From Lepidodermella squamata (lineage: Eukaryota; Gastrotricha), in contig JBLDXI010000028.1 in NCBI GenBank assembly GCA_047495785.1, positions 310,001-374,000 on the forward strand: a stretch of 64,000 nucleotides of DNA, given 5' to 3'. Below are positions 46,881 through 57,588 of the stretch, piece by piece. The notes under the pieces are model-generated. The model did no database searches and was not told the origin of the DNA. It saw nothing but the letters and a program-made list of their open reading frames with translations. The first letter of the stretch is position 1; the number at the start of each line of letters is the position of its first letter. The position numbers and the translations under genes are program-made.

Positions 46881-47265
46881 TTATTCAACCTTGTGGCCAT
46901 TTCCCCTCGGGTTCCTGTATTTGCCAGAGGGTGCTGGTGCTGGAGCTGGCCCACGAACAGGGGCAGCTCTCGGCGCTTTGATGTCGTGCATGCCTGCACC
47001 GCTCAGGCGGCTCTGCTCAGATGGAAGTTCAACCTCACGGCAATTTCCCGTTCTGTATTTCCAAGCGATAGTCGGTGTTGGAGCTGGCACAGTGACACCT
47101 CTTATTGGCTCGTTGTCGCGCATGCCTTCAGCACTCAGGCGGCTCTGCTCAGATGGAACTTCGCCGAAAACGTGGGCGACCTTATGAGAAATGTTTTGAA
47201 ATAGAGCAATCTCGCTTTAGAGGTAGACAACTTACCAGAAGTGCCAATGTAGCGTATCGTAGCAT
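46881..47265 (-). CDS. Secreted two-unit paralogue of the tandem-repeat protein
   Basis: Exon 1 (47236-47265) encodes MLRYATLALL. A 55 bp intron (acceptor CATAAG) joins exon 2 (47180-46881) in phase 0. The total is 109 aa with signal peptide MLRYATLALLVAHVFG. The mature part has two units: VPSEQSRLSAEGMRDNEP and LPSEQSRLSGAGMHDIKAPR, each followed by a Pro/Ala linker (PAPTPTI, PAPAPAPSGKYR). The intron position, signal and first mature residues match the gene at 40771, so the two are tandem relatives on the same strand. This is probably closer to the ancestral, unamplified form. Confidence 0.8.
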
Positions 47266-47521
47266 CTTGTCTCAAAGATTCGAGAATAAGACCGAAAATG
47301 TTGGAACCCTCAAAAGGAAAATGCTTGATAATGAATGCGAATAAAGCTTTAGCCTTACTCCCCGGGAAAATTTTTCACGTGCCTTACGGCGCATCGGTCT
47401 TTGGCAAATTACGTTGTTTGCACACTGGATGCTTTTTTCGCGGACTAGTGAATGCAAATACAAATATGTAATTTACGTTAAAATATAAGCTCGAAAGCAA
47501 CCATGAAAAATAGCTAGGAAT

Positions 47522-47772
47522 GAGCTAGGAATCTCAACCCAAAGATATTGGGTTCGACTCTAACTTTTTCATCATATACCCTTGTGGTAATACCACTACG
47601 CAATAGTGCTCAGTGATAGGAGTTATGCAGATTCGGCAACTTTGAACATTTTAGTGATTCTGAGCATAACCGAGTTCAAGCCGACTCCTACAGAAAGATC
47701 CCTACTGCGTAGTGGTATCACCTCAAGGGTCTCAACCCAAAGATCTTGGGTTCGACTCCAACTTTTTCCTCA
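47522..47772. repeat. tRNA-like repeat, possibly SINE-derived, with an inverted partner
   Basis: TCTCAACCCAAAGATNTTGG, continuing into GGTTCGACTC, occurs twice in direct orientation (about 47532 and 47730), each ending in CTTTTTC. GGTTCGACTCC fits the Pol III B box, and TGCGTAGTGG upstream of the second copy resembles an A box. A 28 bp block around GTAGTGGTAT at 47702-47729 has an inverted copy at 47579-47606. The T stem is imperfect and no acceptor stem forms, so this is not a working tRNA. Confidence 0.4.
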
Positions 47773-47962
47773 ATTTTTTTCAAGTTTATTAGTTTTTTGG
47801 GAATGACGGAGTGACGAAATGACGAAGCAACGAGAAGAAGCCACCACCTCAAAAGCTAGCTATTTTTTCATGTTATCTTGGCACGCGCGCTCCGATCCTG
47901 CAAAACCGAAGTAGAATGCATAGCAGCAGTCCTGAGGGGACAGATAAAAAGCATAATCTTCA

Positions 47963-48080
47963 ACTTTAGGGGTGGGTGATGACCATTATTCGCCTACCTT
48001 CGCCCTCTTCAAAACCGGAAACGGTAAAAGACGCTAGTCGAGAAGAGGCTAAAAAATAAAACAATTATTATTATTATACG
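47963..48080 (+). mobile_element. 3' tail of the RTE-like LINE
   Basis: Matches 31128-31241: GGGGTGGGTGA, then CTTCGCCCTCTTCAAAACCG, GAAACGGTA, GAAGAGG and a terminal (ATT)n run. The insertion is severely 5'-truncated, leaving only the 3' UTR. No target duplication found. Confidence 0.7.
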
Positions 48081-49019
48081 TGCAGAAGTGAATATTTGAT
48101 AAAATGAGGCGAATAACAAGGTCGTCGAAATCTCTTGCTGGTAGCCGTCACGATGCAAACCAGGTTTTCCTATTCAGGTCGAAATTGCATGATCCGGATT
48201 CGCGGTTCACGCTGCAACAGCAGAAAGTTGGAACAACAAGCCAGAGCAGGATTTGAGGCGCCAATGGCTGCTTCCTCGGCAACTCTTCGACGTCGATTGG
48301 CAAAATTGACCCTAAATTGAGGATTCATTCCACTTGGAAATAAACGCAGATCCTATTACGTTATCTTCAGTTAACGTTCAACGCACTTGGCGGATTGACA
48401 AATAAAAGGCTGAATATCACGCAAAAACCCTCTGGGAAAAGAAATAAGCGCCGAAAAGGGTGTTGATTAAACATCGCATATCGTCTTTTCTCATCATGCA
48501 GAACAATTTTAATTGTGTGCGAATTTAAGCTAAAAAGTCGCCAATCGATTAATAACCGAATCGAATTTGAGAAAACAAAATCTATAGCCTTGAACTAGAA
48601 GCAGGCAAACAATTTCTGCGGCGCTTTCCTATTAGAGCTATGGATAGGCATAATATAAGCAAAGATCAAAGAAGTCCCGTCAACATTCTGCCACCTTATG
48701 CATGACATTTCGCCGACTCAGATGCCAAGCTTCAACAGGCTCATTGTTTATTTCGTTTCATATGTAACAATTTTTGACCGTGCAGCAATTGAATTTATAG
48801 GAAGCTGACATGGGATACTCCCCGGGCCCTAATTGACGGGATTTCAATAGTAAAAATGTCCGATTTTCTATCACCCATCACCCTAATAACGGGTGACTTT
48901 TTTTCTGGTGTATCGCATTGGCACGTGCTCTAATTTTTGAACATTCGTTGGTGCAACGTGTTTCATTCATTTTTTCAAGCAGGCTGAACAAATTTATTAT
49001 TGCCTGGAAATATTGCTAA
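48081..49019. other. Interval holding the sulfotransferase 5' flank
   Basis: 48360-48480 resembles 45455-45560 (GTTAACGT/GCAACGCAC, GGCGGAATGACAAAC-like sequence), a short duplicated non-coding piece. 48905-49019 is the upstream region conserved with 46325-46430. No gene. Confidence 0.35.
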
Positions 49020-50386
49020 ATGACTTTGAAAAAAAGTTTTTATGAAATAGCCAAGCTTACGTTTTCGCTTACATTCGGTTTCATCGTTGCGCTTAGCCTG
49101 AGAAATTTTGAAAAATTACCAGACGATTTTTCAAGTGAAAAACTCAAATTAACATCGATCGAATCAGCAGCAATCGACGCTCCAAATGTATGCCCAGTAT
49201 GTCGTTATTTCGGTTTTAAATTTCAAAGATGATAGGTTTTGAATTTTCTAGGAAGATGCGACCTTGAAACCACAAAATGCGTATCGGCAGAGTAGAACAA
49301 GGCGAATTTGCGATGTTATCGCGGCTGAAAATCGAACTATTGATAAGACGCCGATTTTCGACCTAGATTGGGACAACTTTGGTCAATCATCAGCAAGCGT
49401 CTTGTAGGCTTTCGTTCCTTTTTCTATTCGTTTCACACAAAATCATTATTTTAGACAGTGGTGGGAGAATTTGTACGTCTTCGAAAATCTGCAACTCGTT
49501 TTTTGCGGGTAAATTATGAAAATAATCCTAGAAAAATCAAGATTATTCAGGATATTTTATTAGGTCACCTTCGGTTATCAATGAAGTGATCCTCACCTTT
49601 TTATCCGATGTCGATCAGCGAAACCTAGGTCCAACGAGACCAGGCGAGAGAAAATACCAATTTTTACGCTTGAGTGATTTCTCGGCTGACAAAGCAAAGT
49701 GGATGATGGAAAGCTTCAAAAAAGTTGCCTTCATACGCGATCCATTGGAACGTATGCTGACTCTTTGGCGCGATCATCTGTCAGAAAATGCTACAGATAA
49801 GCAGTCGTTTAAGGTAGGTGTACCACTTGGAATAATATTTTGAGGAAATCTTAAAAGCTAAAAATCTAAAATTATTGCGATTCGTGGTCAATTTTCCTTT
49901 ACTATTATTCTAATTCAATCCAGAAATCAAAACATTTCTTAGGGCCTTGGCGGGATTATTTTGGCGAAGTTGAACAAAACGAACGAATCTAAGCAGCCAT
50001 TGCCTATCGATCTGATCGATTTTTTGCGATACATGGCGGTCGATCAGCCATCGAAGGGCCTCGACGCCAATTTACGGCCACAGCTCGACTCGTGCCACTT
50101 TTGCGCAATTAATTACAATTTTATTGGTCTTCACGAAAATTTGGATTGTGAATTCGACTACGTTACACGAATTATTGGCAATCGAAGCTCCCTAAATCGA
50201 TTTCCCAACAACAGAAGCGATTACGAACTTGTAAAATCAATTATTGAGAATCGGCGGAATAAAAGGAGGGTGATTTTAGTTGATAAAATTATTCGCCAGC
50301 ATTACGAAACTGATTACTGGCTTCTTGGCTATGATCGGCCCTATTTTAACCTAGAAAATGACAAATCGAAGAAAAATAAAGTCTAA
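49020..50386 (+). CDS. Golgi carbohydrate sulfotransferase-like protein A (degenerate PAPS motif)
   Basis: Five exons, 49020-49187, 49252-49403, 49455-49508, 49564-49813 and 49943-50386, join to 355 aa. A type II membrane anchor lies at about residues 13-30 (LTFSLTFGFIVALSL). The Sulfotransfer_2 family pattern follows: WWENLYVFENLQLVFC, the 3'-phosphate loop KKVAFIRDPLERMLTLW, and CHFCAINYNFIGLHENL (the family's C-x-x-C..YDFIG..E block). The C-terminus has HYETDYWLLGY. Where active members have K-V-x-x-T after the Cys (gene B: PKVGNT) this model reads GSPSVINEV, lacking the Lys. So either the enzyme is inactive or the exon 3/4 junction is mis-modelled. Paralogue B lies 58 bp downstream on the same strand. 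Confidence 0.7.
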
Positions 50387-50444
50387 TAATAATTCCGTAA
50401 AATTTGCCTGTTTTTATTATATAGGTATTTTTCTATTCATAAAA

Positions 50445-51813
50445 ATGAGTCTAGGTCATCCTAATAAAATTCTCGCGAATTTAAGATTATTGCTCGCCTT
50501 TATTATTGGTGTTTTATTGGCTCTTCACATCGATTTATCGGCAAAAATCGAAGTACGATTGTCCAGCGATAATTTCTCGCATCAACGATGTGAGGTCAGT
50601 TTTTTCAACAATTCAGCAACAAATTTCAAATTCACATCAGCCTGATGAAGTGATAGCAAGACGGTCGAAGGCTCGAATTCGAAGGATGAAAGAAATTTGC
50701 GAGATAATTGAGCGGCGAGGCGACCTTTACCAGCCGCTAAAAACTCCGGAATGGCGATTTTTCTCTTGGGCAGCCGCTAACAACATCACTTCAAATTGCT
50801 AGTATGCTTTGTGAAATTTCAAAAATATTTAAATTAATTTTTAATTTCAAATATCAGCTTGCCCGATTTTTGGTGGAACGATCTGGCGATAAATGACAAA
50901 TACAAACTTGTTTACTGCGCGTAAATTCACTTTTATTTTTTTTTTAATTTTTAATTTGTCTGATTTTCTGAATTTATTTAATTTATTTTTACTGATTAAA
51001 GGACTCCGAAGGTCGGTAATACCAACGTCCGGCTTTATCTGAATCACCTAAGTGAAAATCCCGAGATGGAATCCTACCCATACAACCGATCTGAAATGCT
51101 GCAAATTCATCGGCTCGGATCGGGTCTGAAACACTCGCGACGCTTGACCGAATATTCGGTTAAAGAGGCTAAAAAAATCATGGCTACTTTCAAGAAAATC
51201 GCGTTCATTCGCGATCCAGTCGAGCGTGTCGTGTCGTCGTGGCGTGAAAAGTTGTCCACGGCTGAATCAGACGGCATTTGGCGAGATCACTACAAGGTAA
51301 GTATTTCGAAAATTTTCAATTTTCGGTAGCTTTCGAATAAGTATTATTAAAAATTCAATTTTTAAGATAGTTGGTTCAGAGGTGCGGCAAAGAATATGGA
51401 GGAACGCCTCGAAGTCAGAAATCGATATCGGCCTGCCAGTTCGACTCGACGATTTCATCAAGTATTTGAATACTGAAAATTACCCGCGAGAGCTGGAAGC
51501 TCATTGGCGCGGTCAATTGTATCTGTGCCATTTCTGCGCTATCGACTACCATTTTGTTGGCCATTTCGACAATTTAGCGTGTGATTTGGAATATTTTGCC
51601 AGGCAAATTACTGGCAGGAAAAAAGTGCCGAGATTACCGGAGCCATCTGATAAACCAAGAGCTGGAACCGATCGGTACCAGTTTGATACTAATACGAAAG
51701 GTGCGGCTTACTTGGACTTGGAAGCTAGGAAGACGTTGGATCGTGTTGTCGCGAAACATTTTTCAATTGATTATTGGTTTTTAGGCTTGAAAATGCCCAA
51801 TTTTTCGCATTAA
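50445..51813 (+). CDS. Golgi carbohydrate sulfotransferase B
   Basis: Five exons, 50445-50552, 50617-50801, 50858-50920, 51002-51296 and 51367-51813, give 365 aa. An N-terminal membrane segment (LRLLLAFIIGVLLAL) is followed by IRRMKEICEIIERRG, FWWNDLAINDKYKLVYC and the PAPS 5'-phosphosulfate loop PKVGNTNVRLYL. Next come the 3'-phosphate loop KKIAFIRDPVERVVSSW and LCHFCAIDYHFVGHFDNL. These are the ordered landmarks of the Sulfotransfer_2 (chondroitin/HNK-1 type) family, which moves sulfate from PAPS to glycans in the Golgi lumen. Acceptor sugar unknown. Two acceptors end in AAG (51001, 51366); both are required by frame and by alignment to gene A. Confidence 0.85.
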
Positions 51814-51976
51814 AAATCAATATGAATAAGCCATTTTTTGTTTTTGTGAACCCGTTGTAGTGATGGTTCCATTCCCTGGCTCTCTCCGATTTTCCCCCCC
51901 GAAAATTCTATTTCTTTTAGTATTGTGACTGGCAATTTTTCATCATTTTTCATGGAAAGTCGACTCGTCACTACGG

Positions 51977-52190
51977 ATGCTGAACAATAATTTCACACAA
52001 GCGGTGTCATACGTCAATTTGATCCGGCTTGATTGGCGCGTGCTCTGCTGCTTACACACGTGTGCCAATTTCGACCTTTTACTACTTTTAAATTTTACTG
52101 AAAAACGATGCTACGATATAGCCTTGCTTATTCTCTCGCTTTCATTCTGCTTTTTAATTTTGAGGAATTTCGATAGATAAGTTGAGAAGT
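51977..52190 (+). pseudogene. 5' fragment of a third sulfotransferase copy
   Basis: GGCGCGTGCTCTGCT resembles the upstream block of gene A, and the frame reading KRCYDIALLILSLSFCFLIL then RNF matches the gene A anchor (YEIAKLTFSLTFGFIVALSL then RNF). A stop follows and no downstream exons are present. A truncated tandem duplicate. Confidence 0.6.
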
Positions 52191-53024
52191 TCGCTAAATA
52201 TTCCCCGATTTCGATCTAAAAATCATCGCTATAAATCTATATAAATCGTTAGCGTAAATCTATAACTCGGATTTAGGCTTGTTTACATCCATCTCAAGGT
52301 GATATAGGTGACAAGTAAAAAGTCTTTTGCTTTGCCTCTTCATTTGGCTATTTGTGCGCATTTGTGAGATTGGAGCTCATTATTTGCTATTGCGGTTTGA
52401 TGACTTATTTTGATTTTGTTTTATATTGTGTTTAAGGGTGAACCTAATATTTAAGCGCTGATATTCGATATGCAAAACGTATATATTAGTACAAAGAATT
52501 TTTCCAATAAATGCAAATTTTCCTTGAAATCGCTGATCGCATGTTCGCCTCAATATTGTTCTCATTGATTATTTTTCATCGAGAATTTTAAGCTTGAAAA
52601 TGTCTTGAAAAATTCCTTATAGTTTTGCATGAAAATGTATCATTTTGGTCAGCATCAAAATAAAAACCTTGTGATTTCTTTCTACTTTTTCGAAATTTTT
52701 TATTTCACTTTGATTTTATGATTAGGCCTTAACATTATCAGAATTTCCCTCTCAATGAGACGAGTCAGTTATTAATATAACTTATTATTTAATATGGTCT
52801 AATTAGCATATGCGTGTTCAATAATGTGTCCAAATCTTAGGGAAAATGTCCAAATTTACAGGTTGCTTCACATATCTTCAAAAATCAAGGTGAGTTCCTA
52901 AAATCTCCACAATTTACCTGCCGATCCAGATTCCTCGGGCAAATTTCTTTCCATTTTTACGAGCGAACTAAATTTTAAAAATTGAAAAAGGCGTTCGTCC
53001 AAATTTAGGACCTATTATTATATC
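52191..53024. other. Interval without a supportable gene
   Basis: AT-rich sequence between the sulfotransferase cluster and the kinase; presumably contains the kinase promoter, but no clear motif. Confidence 0.35.
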
Positions 53025-55453
53025 ATGATAGACGATATTATTACTGAAATATTGGATAACCGTGGGCACTGCAGCGACGTTGCAATGGCGGGAATTTGGC
53101 GAGGTTCCGGAAAGTATCACTCCATCGATCTTATAAAATCGGGTGGTTTCGGCGATGTATTCCGTTGCAAGAAAATAGACGCCGACGATACGATTTTTGC
53201 CGCGAAGCGCGTTTACAAGTCTGCGATAGCTGCGTTGACATTGGGACGTCCTAATCTTTGCGAGAAAGTGTGGAAAATGGCACAGAAAGAGGTTGACTTT
53301 TACGCTTCTCTTTTGCTTATTTATGCTGCTCTTTAAACACATTTCAGGCTGAGAACATGCAACACGTTGAATGCAAGAACATTGTCTCGGTGATCGAGTC
53401 TTTCGAAGGTTAGCTTTATTGGAAAGTTTATCAATAGGATTATTTTAAAAATTGACGTGTCAAATGACAAATGGGCAATAAAAATGTAGGCTCGCAGCAC
53501 GATTTCAGGGCAAAATTTGCCTTACAAAATAAACAAAATAAACTGAACGTCTGCTTAAAATTTGAGGAATCATGCCAAAATTCATGGAAAAAACAATGCC
53601 GATTGTGACAAGACGCAGACCGAAACGGCGAAAAACAGGCATGCTAAAAGGGCTATATTGCAAATAGCCACATTTTAGACCTTAGAATTTAGAATCCTGC
53701 CTAAAACTCGTTAAAATTTGACCTATAAAATTCACCCAGTTTTATGCGCAGTCCTTCGTAGAGATTCAGGATTCAATTAGAAGCGATTGTAGTTCTGTCG
53801 ATAAGCTAAAGTTTATTCATTTTAGAATAATTCGCTCAACGTTTTTACCAGTGATCTGAATTTTGAAATTGTTGAATTTTCGGTTTTTACAAACGAAAAA
53901 CGAGGTTACGAAAACGCGTAGCCATTTTTCCACTTGAAAATAAAATAGTTTTTGGTGAAGTACAAGGGCCCTAAAATTGATATTGGGAAAAGCTCGAAAA
54001 TCGACCTAATTCTAGTTCTAACCGCCCTAGCCCCCTAACCCCAGTTCCTAATCATCGGTTTAGAAAAAATATCCGAAAAGTTGCCTTGTTGATCATTTGT
54101 GTTAGGTGCCAGCTTTTGATTTGAAATTTGGTGCAGCTAAATGTTGATTTCCGAAAAATTCTAAGAATTTTTGGCAACGAATGATTTCTATAGTGAATGC
54201 TACGTCTTGCACAGACTTTCACGCTGAACTTTAAAATAATGTATTTAAAATTATACGATGGTCTATTTTAATATCTCTGGATATTCTGAAAAGTGGTCTC
54301 AGGCCCAAAAAATATTGCGAAATTTAGTTCCGCTTACAGCTAATTTGGTTCCGGTACAGGAGGACCCGTATTATGTTTTTAAATTAATTTTGAAAGCTAT
54401 TAACCTCGGCCCCCATGACACGGCCTGGTCTGAAAAATATTGTCTTGTATTTCAGAAAATAGCGTGGATGGGCCTGTTTTTTACATTATTATGGAATACT
54501 GCGAGGACGGGTCGTTGCGAGATGCCATCAATGAGATGAGGGCGAAAAATGAGCGATTCTCGATGCTGACAATTCAATCTTGGTCGAAGCAGATGATAAA
54601 TGCGCTCAACTTTGTTCACAAACGCAACCTGGTGCATCGGGACATCAAGCCTGATGTAAGTTCGAGAAGTTTTCATTTTAAATACTGTGCAGCAAAGATT
54701 CAATTACCTATAACCCTGAAAGAAAGGAAAAGGGTAACCGGCCAATAATAGATTGTACATAGTATAGATCTCCGAAATTACATTTTTTACAACATTTATA
54801 GCCCCTTTGAGAAGTATGAGCATGTGCAAGTTGTTTCCGTCTGTGGAATAGCGCTAATCGGATTGTTAGCATCAAAGAGGATAAGAAAATTGGATAACTA
54901 GATTTTAACCTTTTCCGTAATCGTTTCATTCAATTCGCTTCATTTCCATCTTATTACTGTTTTCATATTCAATCTATCAGAATATCTTTCTTTGTTCGAG
55001 ACGCCGCGTGATCAAGCTGGGAGATTTTGGGCTGGCGAAAGATAAAACTGAGTAAGCCGCTTGCATTCAGATTACAATAGCATGTGAATTATTGTCTACG
55101 ATCTACGAAAGGGTCACTGATACATTGGCTGGCACTCTTGCTTACTTTGCACCGGAATTTGCGACTGGTTCAATTTATACTTTGAAATGTGATAATTGGT
55201 CGCTGGGAGCTACAATTTATGAGCTTGTTTCTCTCGACATGGAGGTTGGAACTCTTATTTTTTATAAAAATCTTGTGTTTGATTGCAAGAAATTGCTTAG
55301 TTCAAGTCACCAAAAAAGGCATCGGAATTTGGCTATCGCGATGCGGAAAACTTGGATGACTTGCTGATCAATTTGATGAGGGAGAAGCCGGAGCAGCGAT
55401 TCACCATGTCACAAGCATCTGGACATCCATTCTTAAGTATAATAATATCTTGA
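53025..55453 (+). CDS. NEK-like protein serine/threonine kinase
   Basis: Six exons, 53025-53291, 53348-53408, 54456-54655, 54981-55051, 55112-55244 and 55301-55453, join to 294 aa, essentially one kinase domain. Visible catalytic elements: Gly loop SGGFGDVF (39-46), ATP lysine in FAAKRV (K61), hinge IIMEYCEDGSL, catalytic loop HRDIKPDN (170-177), DFGLAKD (191-197), AGTLAYFAPE (206-215), DNWSLGATIYEL and EQRFT. All key residues are present, so it should be active. The lobe signature is closest to NEK or related mitotic kinases; no tail or coiled coil follows. Intron 2 is unusually long (1047 bp) and contains a transposon relic. The stop is followed after 278 bp by the GTPase gene on the same strand with no clear AATAAA between. 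Confidence 0.8.
54280..54376. mobile_element. Relic of the GGTTCCGC element in a kinase intron
   Basis: TTAGTTCCGCTTACAGCTAA, then TTTGGTTCCGG and GGAGGACCC, match in reverse orientation the left-end sequence of the elements at 317 and 45867 (GGGTCCTCC..CGGAACCAAA). Only one end is recognisable. Confidence 0.4.
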
Positions 55454-55731
55454 ATTTCTTTGATACAAGGAGGAAAGTTCCATTGCCCCATTTTTTCTTC
55501 CCGTTATTGAGCTTGGAACCTTCGAAACCGCCGTGCACTGATTGGTCAGCTTGTCACTTTTTCAAACCTGACTTCGGTCTTGGGTGCAAAGCGTAGGCTG
55601 ACTAACTGCGGGCGGCATTGTCAATTAAACGAAGTTGACATATTCGAAATTTTGATGCTTCCTCGAATATAACAACGAAACCTATCTAAAAATCTCAATT
55701 ATTATGGAGTGTCGCGGGAAATGCATGTGAA

Positions 55732-57588
55732 ATGGGGATAGAACGCTTTCTCATTTCTCAGTCGATAATTTGTAAACCCTCTGTCGTTGCAGCCTTGCAG
55801 TACGTTGTTCTCATCGGAGCGACAGGTAGCGGGAAGACAACGATTGCCGAGGGATTGATTGGCCGTGAATTGGAGGCGAATGAGACTCGCGATTGTGCCG
55901 TGAGCGTTACAACTGAAACCACTGTTTATGGAATGCCGCTGTTCGACTTCGCCGACACGCCTGGTTACGAGCCTATGGACAAAAGGGTCGAACACGCCAT
56001 ACACATTGCTAAAGCGCTATGCTACCGGCTTGTGACGCGAATCTTCATTATTTGCAAGTTTGACAACCGAATCGATAGAATGGTTCGAGACGTCGAGACC
56101 GTAGTCGATCCTATGGCAGAAGACCTGGAAGATAACATGACCATCATGGTGACACATTGGGATCACGCCGACAATTTGCGGACGAGCTCAGCCGATCTTG
56201 AAGGAAAGATTCGGTCTACGATGCTGCATCGCTTCAATATCAAAAGCGTCGTGTTTGTTTCCAAATTGAATACAAATTACGAGCAGGTCATAGGCGAATT
56301 TATCGGCCGAGACGACCTGCCTGGTGCAAAGGAGATCAACATTTCCGTCGACAATCTTTCTCGCTACTTCGACTTGAAGAAAAGTGAACGGGGAATTTTG
56401 AGATCGGCCCAGGAAATGAATGAAAAAGCGAACGTTTTCGTCAGCTGCGTGATGGAGAAGTTGCAGTCAATTGAGGACATTTTCGACAGGCAGGATTTTA
56501 TGTTTTCAATGCTGAAGGAAATACGAAGCTATTGTGATGAACTTGTCCAACGGTTTGTGGATGAAAACGGGCTGGACGCCAATCATTTCGATGATTACTT
56601 CTGGTACGAGAAGGTTCGAGAGGAACTTAACGCCATCATTAATGGTTACTTCGCCCATTGCCAGCAATTCAGGAGCTATTTGACGGACAGTCTTGATAAA
56701 GAGCATCCCTTTCGAAAGTGCCCTCACTGTGGGTTGATATGGACTCAGGTTCAAGGTTGCAACAATTCGACGAATTGTGGCGCCGTTCCAAGAGGCGATT
56801 CAGTGCGATTAATTTCCCGCTGGAATAGCGACGGCAGATCTTTCTTTATTCGAAGAACTGAGCCTCCAGTCGTTACACATGTTCAGACGAAGAAGCTGGA
56901 GTTCCGCAGGCGGCAGCTCGAAAGTATCAAAGTTGAAAGTTATAAAGAAATTTTCAAATTTCTGCTGGATGATGCGGACAAGTACGACGTCGAAGAATTA
57001 AGGCGACAAGTAATCGAAGTTGTCATGGCACACGATCTCCACGAAATCTGGATTTACATTTTGGCCGAGCTCATCGCTGTTAGGGCAGGGTTAATTCTGA
57101 GTGACAACCGTCCCACCTCGTATTTGTTCGGATATTTGATTGATAAAATGTTTTCACTTCCACTAACTAACGAAAGTCTGCTCTTTTTATGTGAATTTGT
57201 TAGTTTATTGGACGGTAAATCTGATAGCATCGATGCTTTGAGCGGTTTCAGTAATTGGATGTCAGCCCTGAAGCCCATTGGCCAGCGCCAGCAACAGCTC
57301 AGACGTGCATGTGCGGCCCTCAAAACTTTCGACGTAAAGTTGGACTTGATCGAAAAAGGATATGGTTGTGATGAGCCTATCAGGTGGGATGAGATGGCTA
57401 TCGTTAGCATTCCCGCCGACTTTTTCGACATGACTGAGCTTGAACTCAAACGAGCTGTCTCGTCTATTTCCATTTCAAATCCGGGCGTGGATGCCCACGT
57501 GAAGGAGACATTGGCGCAACGAATTGACCAGTTAAAGGTCAATCTCTGTGAATTCGGCAACAGGCCACCTGCAGCCGACATTGCTTGA
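55732..57588 (+). CDS. AIG1-type GTPase with C-terminal Cys finger
   Basis: A single long frame of 618 aa. Walker A GATGSGKTT is at residues 29-37, switch/Walker B FADTPGYE at 73-80, and a THWDHAD motif stands where TKxD binds guanine. This is the AIG1/septin-like GTPase class. Around residues 330-350 lies CPHCGLIW..GCNNSTNCG, a C4-type zinc-binding motif that in some eukaryotic proteins accompanies such G domains. The rest is helical and unrecognised. The start is uncertain: acceptor-like sites (CTCATTTCTCAG before 55763; CCTTGCAG before 55802) fall within the first codons. The annotated ATG could therefore lie in an intron, with the real 5' exon upstream, possibly the kinase. AATAAA at 57759. 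Confidence 0.75.
   Translation: MGIERFLISQSIICKPSVVAALQYVVLIGATGSGKTTIAEGLIGRELEANETRDCAVSVTTETTVYGMPLFDFADTPGYEPMDKRVEHAIHIAKALCYRLVTRIFIICKFDNRIDRMVRDVETVVDPMAEDLEDNMTIMVTHWDHADNLRTSSADLEGKIRSTMLHRFNIKSVVFVSKLNTNYEQVIGEFIGRDDLPGAKEINISVDNLSRYFDLKKSERGILRSAQEMNEKANVFVSCVMEKLQSIEDIFDRQDFMFSMLKEIRSYCDELVQRFVDENGLDANHFDDYFWYEKVREELNAIINGYFAHCQQFRSYLTDSLDKEHPFRKCPHCGLIWTQVQGCNNSTNCGAVPRGDSVRLISRWNSDGRSFFIRRTEPPVVTHVQTKKLEFRRRQLESIKVESYKEIFKFLLDDADKYDVEELRRQVIEVVMAHDLHEIWIYILAELIAVRAGLILSDNRPTSYLFGYLIDKMFSLPLTNESLLFLCEFVSLLDGKSDSIDALSGFSNWMSALKPIGQRQQQLRRACAALKTFDVKLDLIEKGYGCDEPIRWDEMAIVSIPADFFDMTELELKRAVSSISISNPGVDAHVKETLAQRIDQLKVNLCEFGNRPPAADIA

Noticed and set aside
47700-47772. Functional tRNA gene
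   Set aside because: B box is present but no acceptor stem forms and the T stem has mismatches; kept as a SINE-like repeat.
53409-54455. A missed exon in the 1047 bp kinase intron
   Set aside because: Exons 2 and 3 join in phase with continuous kinase alignment (ESFEG to the hinge strand), and the intron length is partly explained by a transposon relic.
57054-57581. 175-codon minus-strand frame
   Set aside because: Antisense shadow of the AIG1-type GTPase gene.
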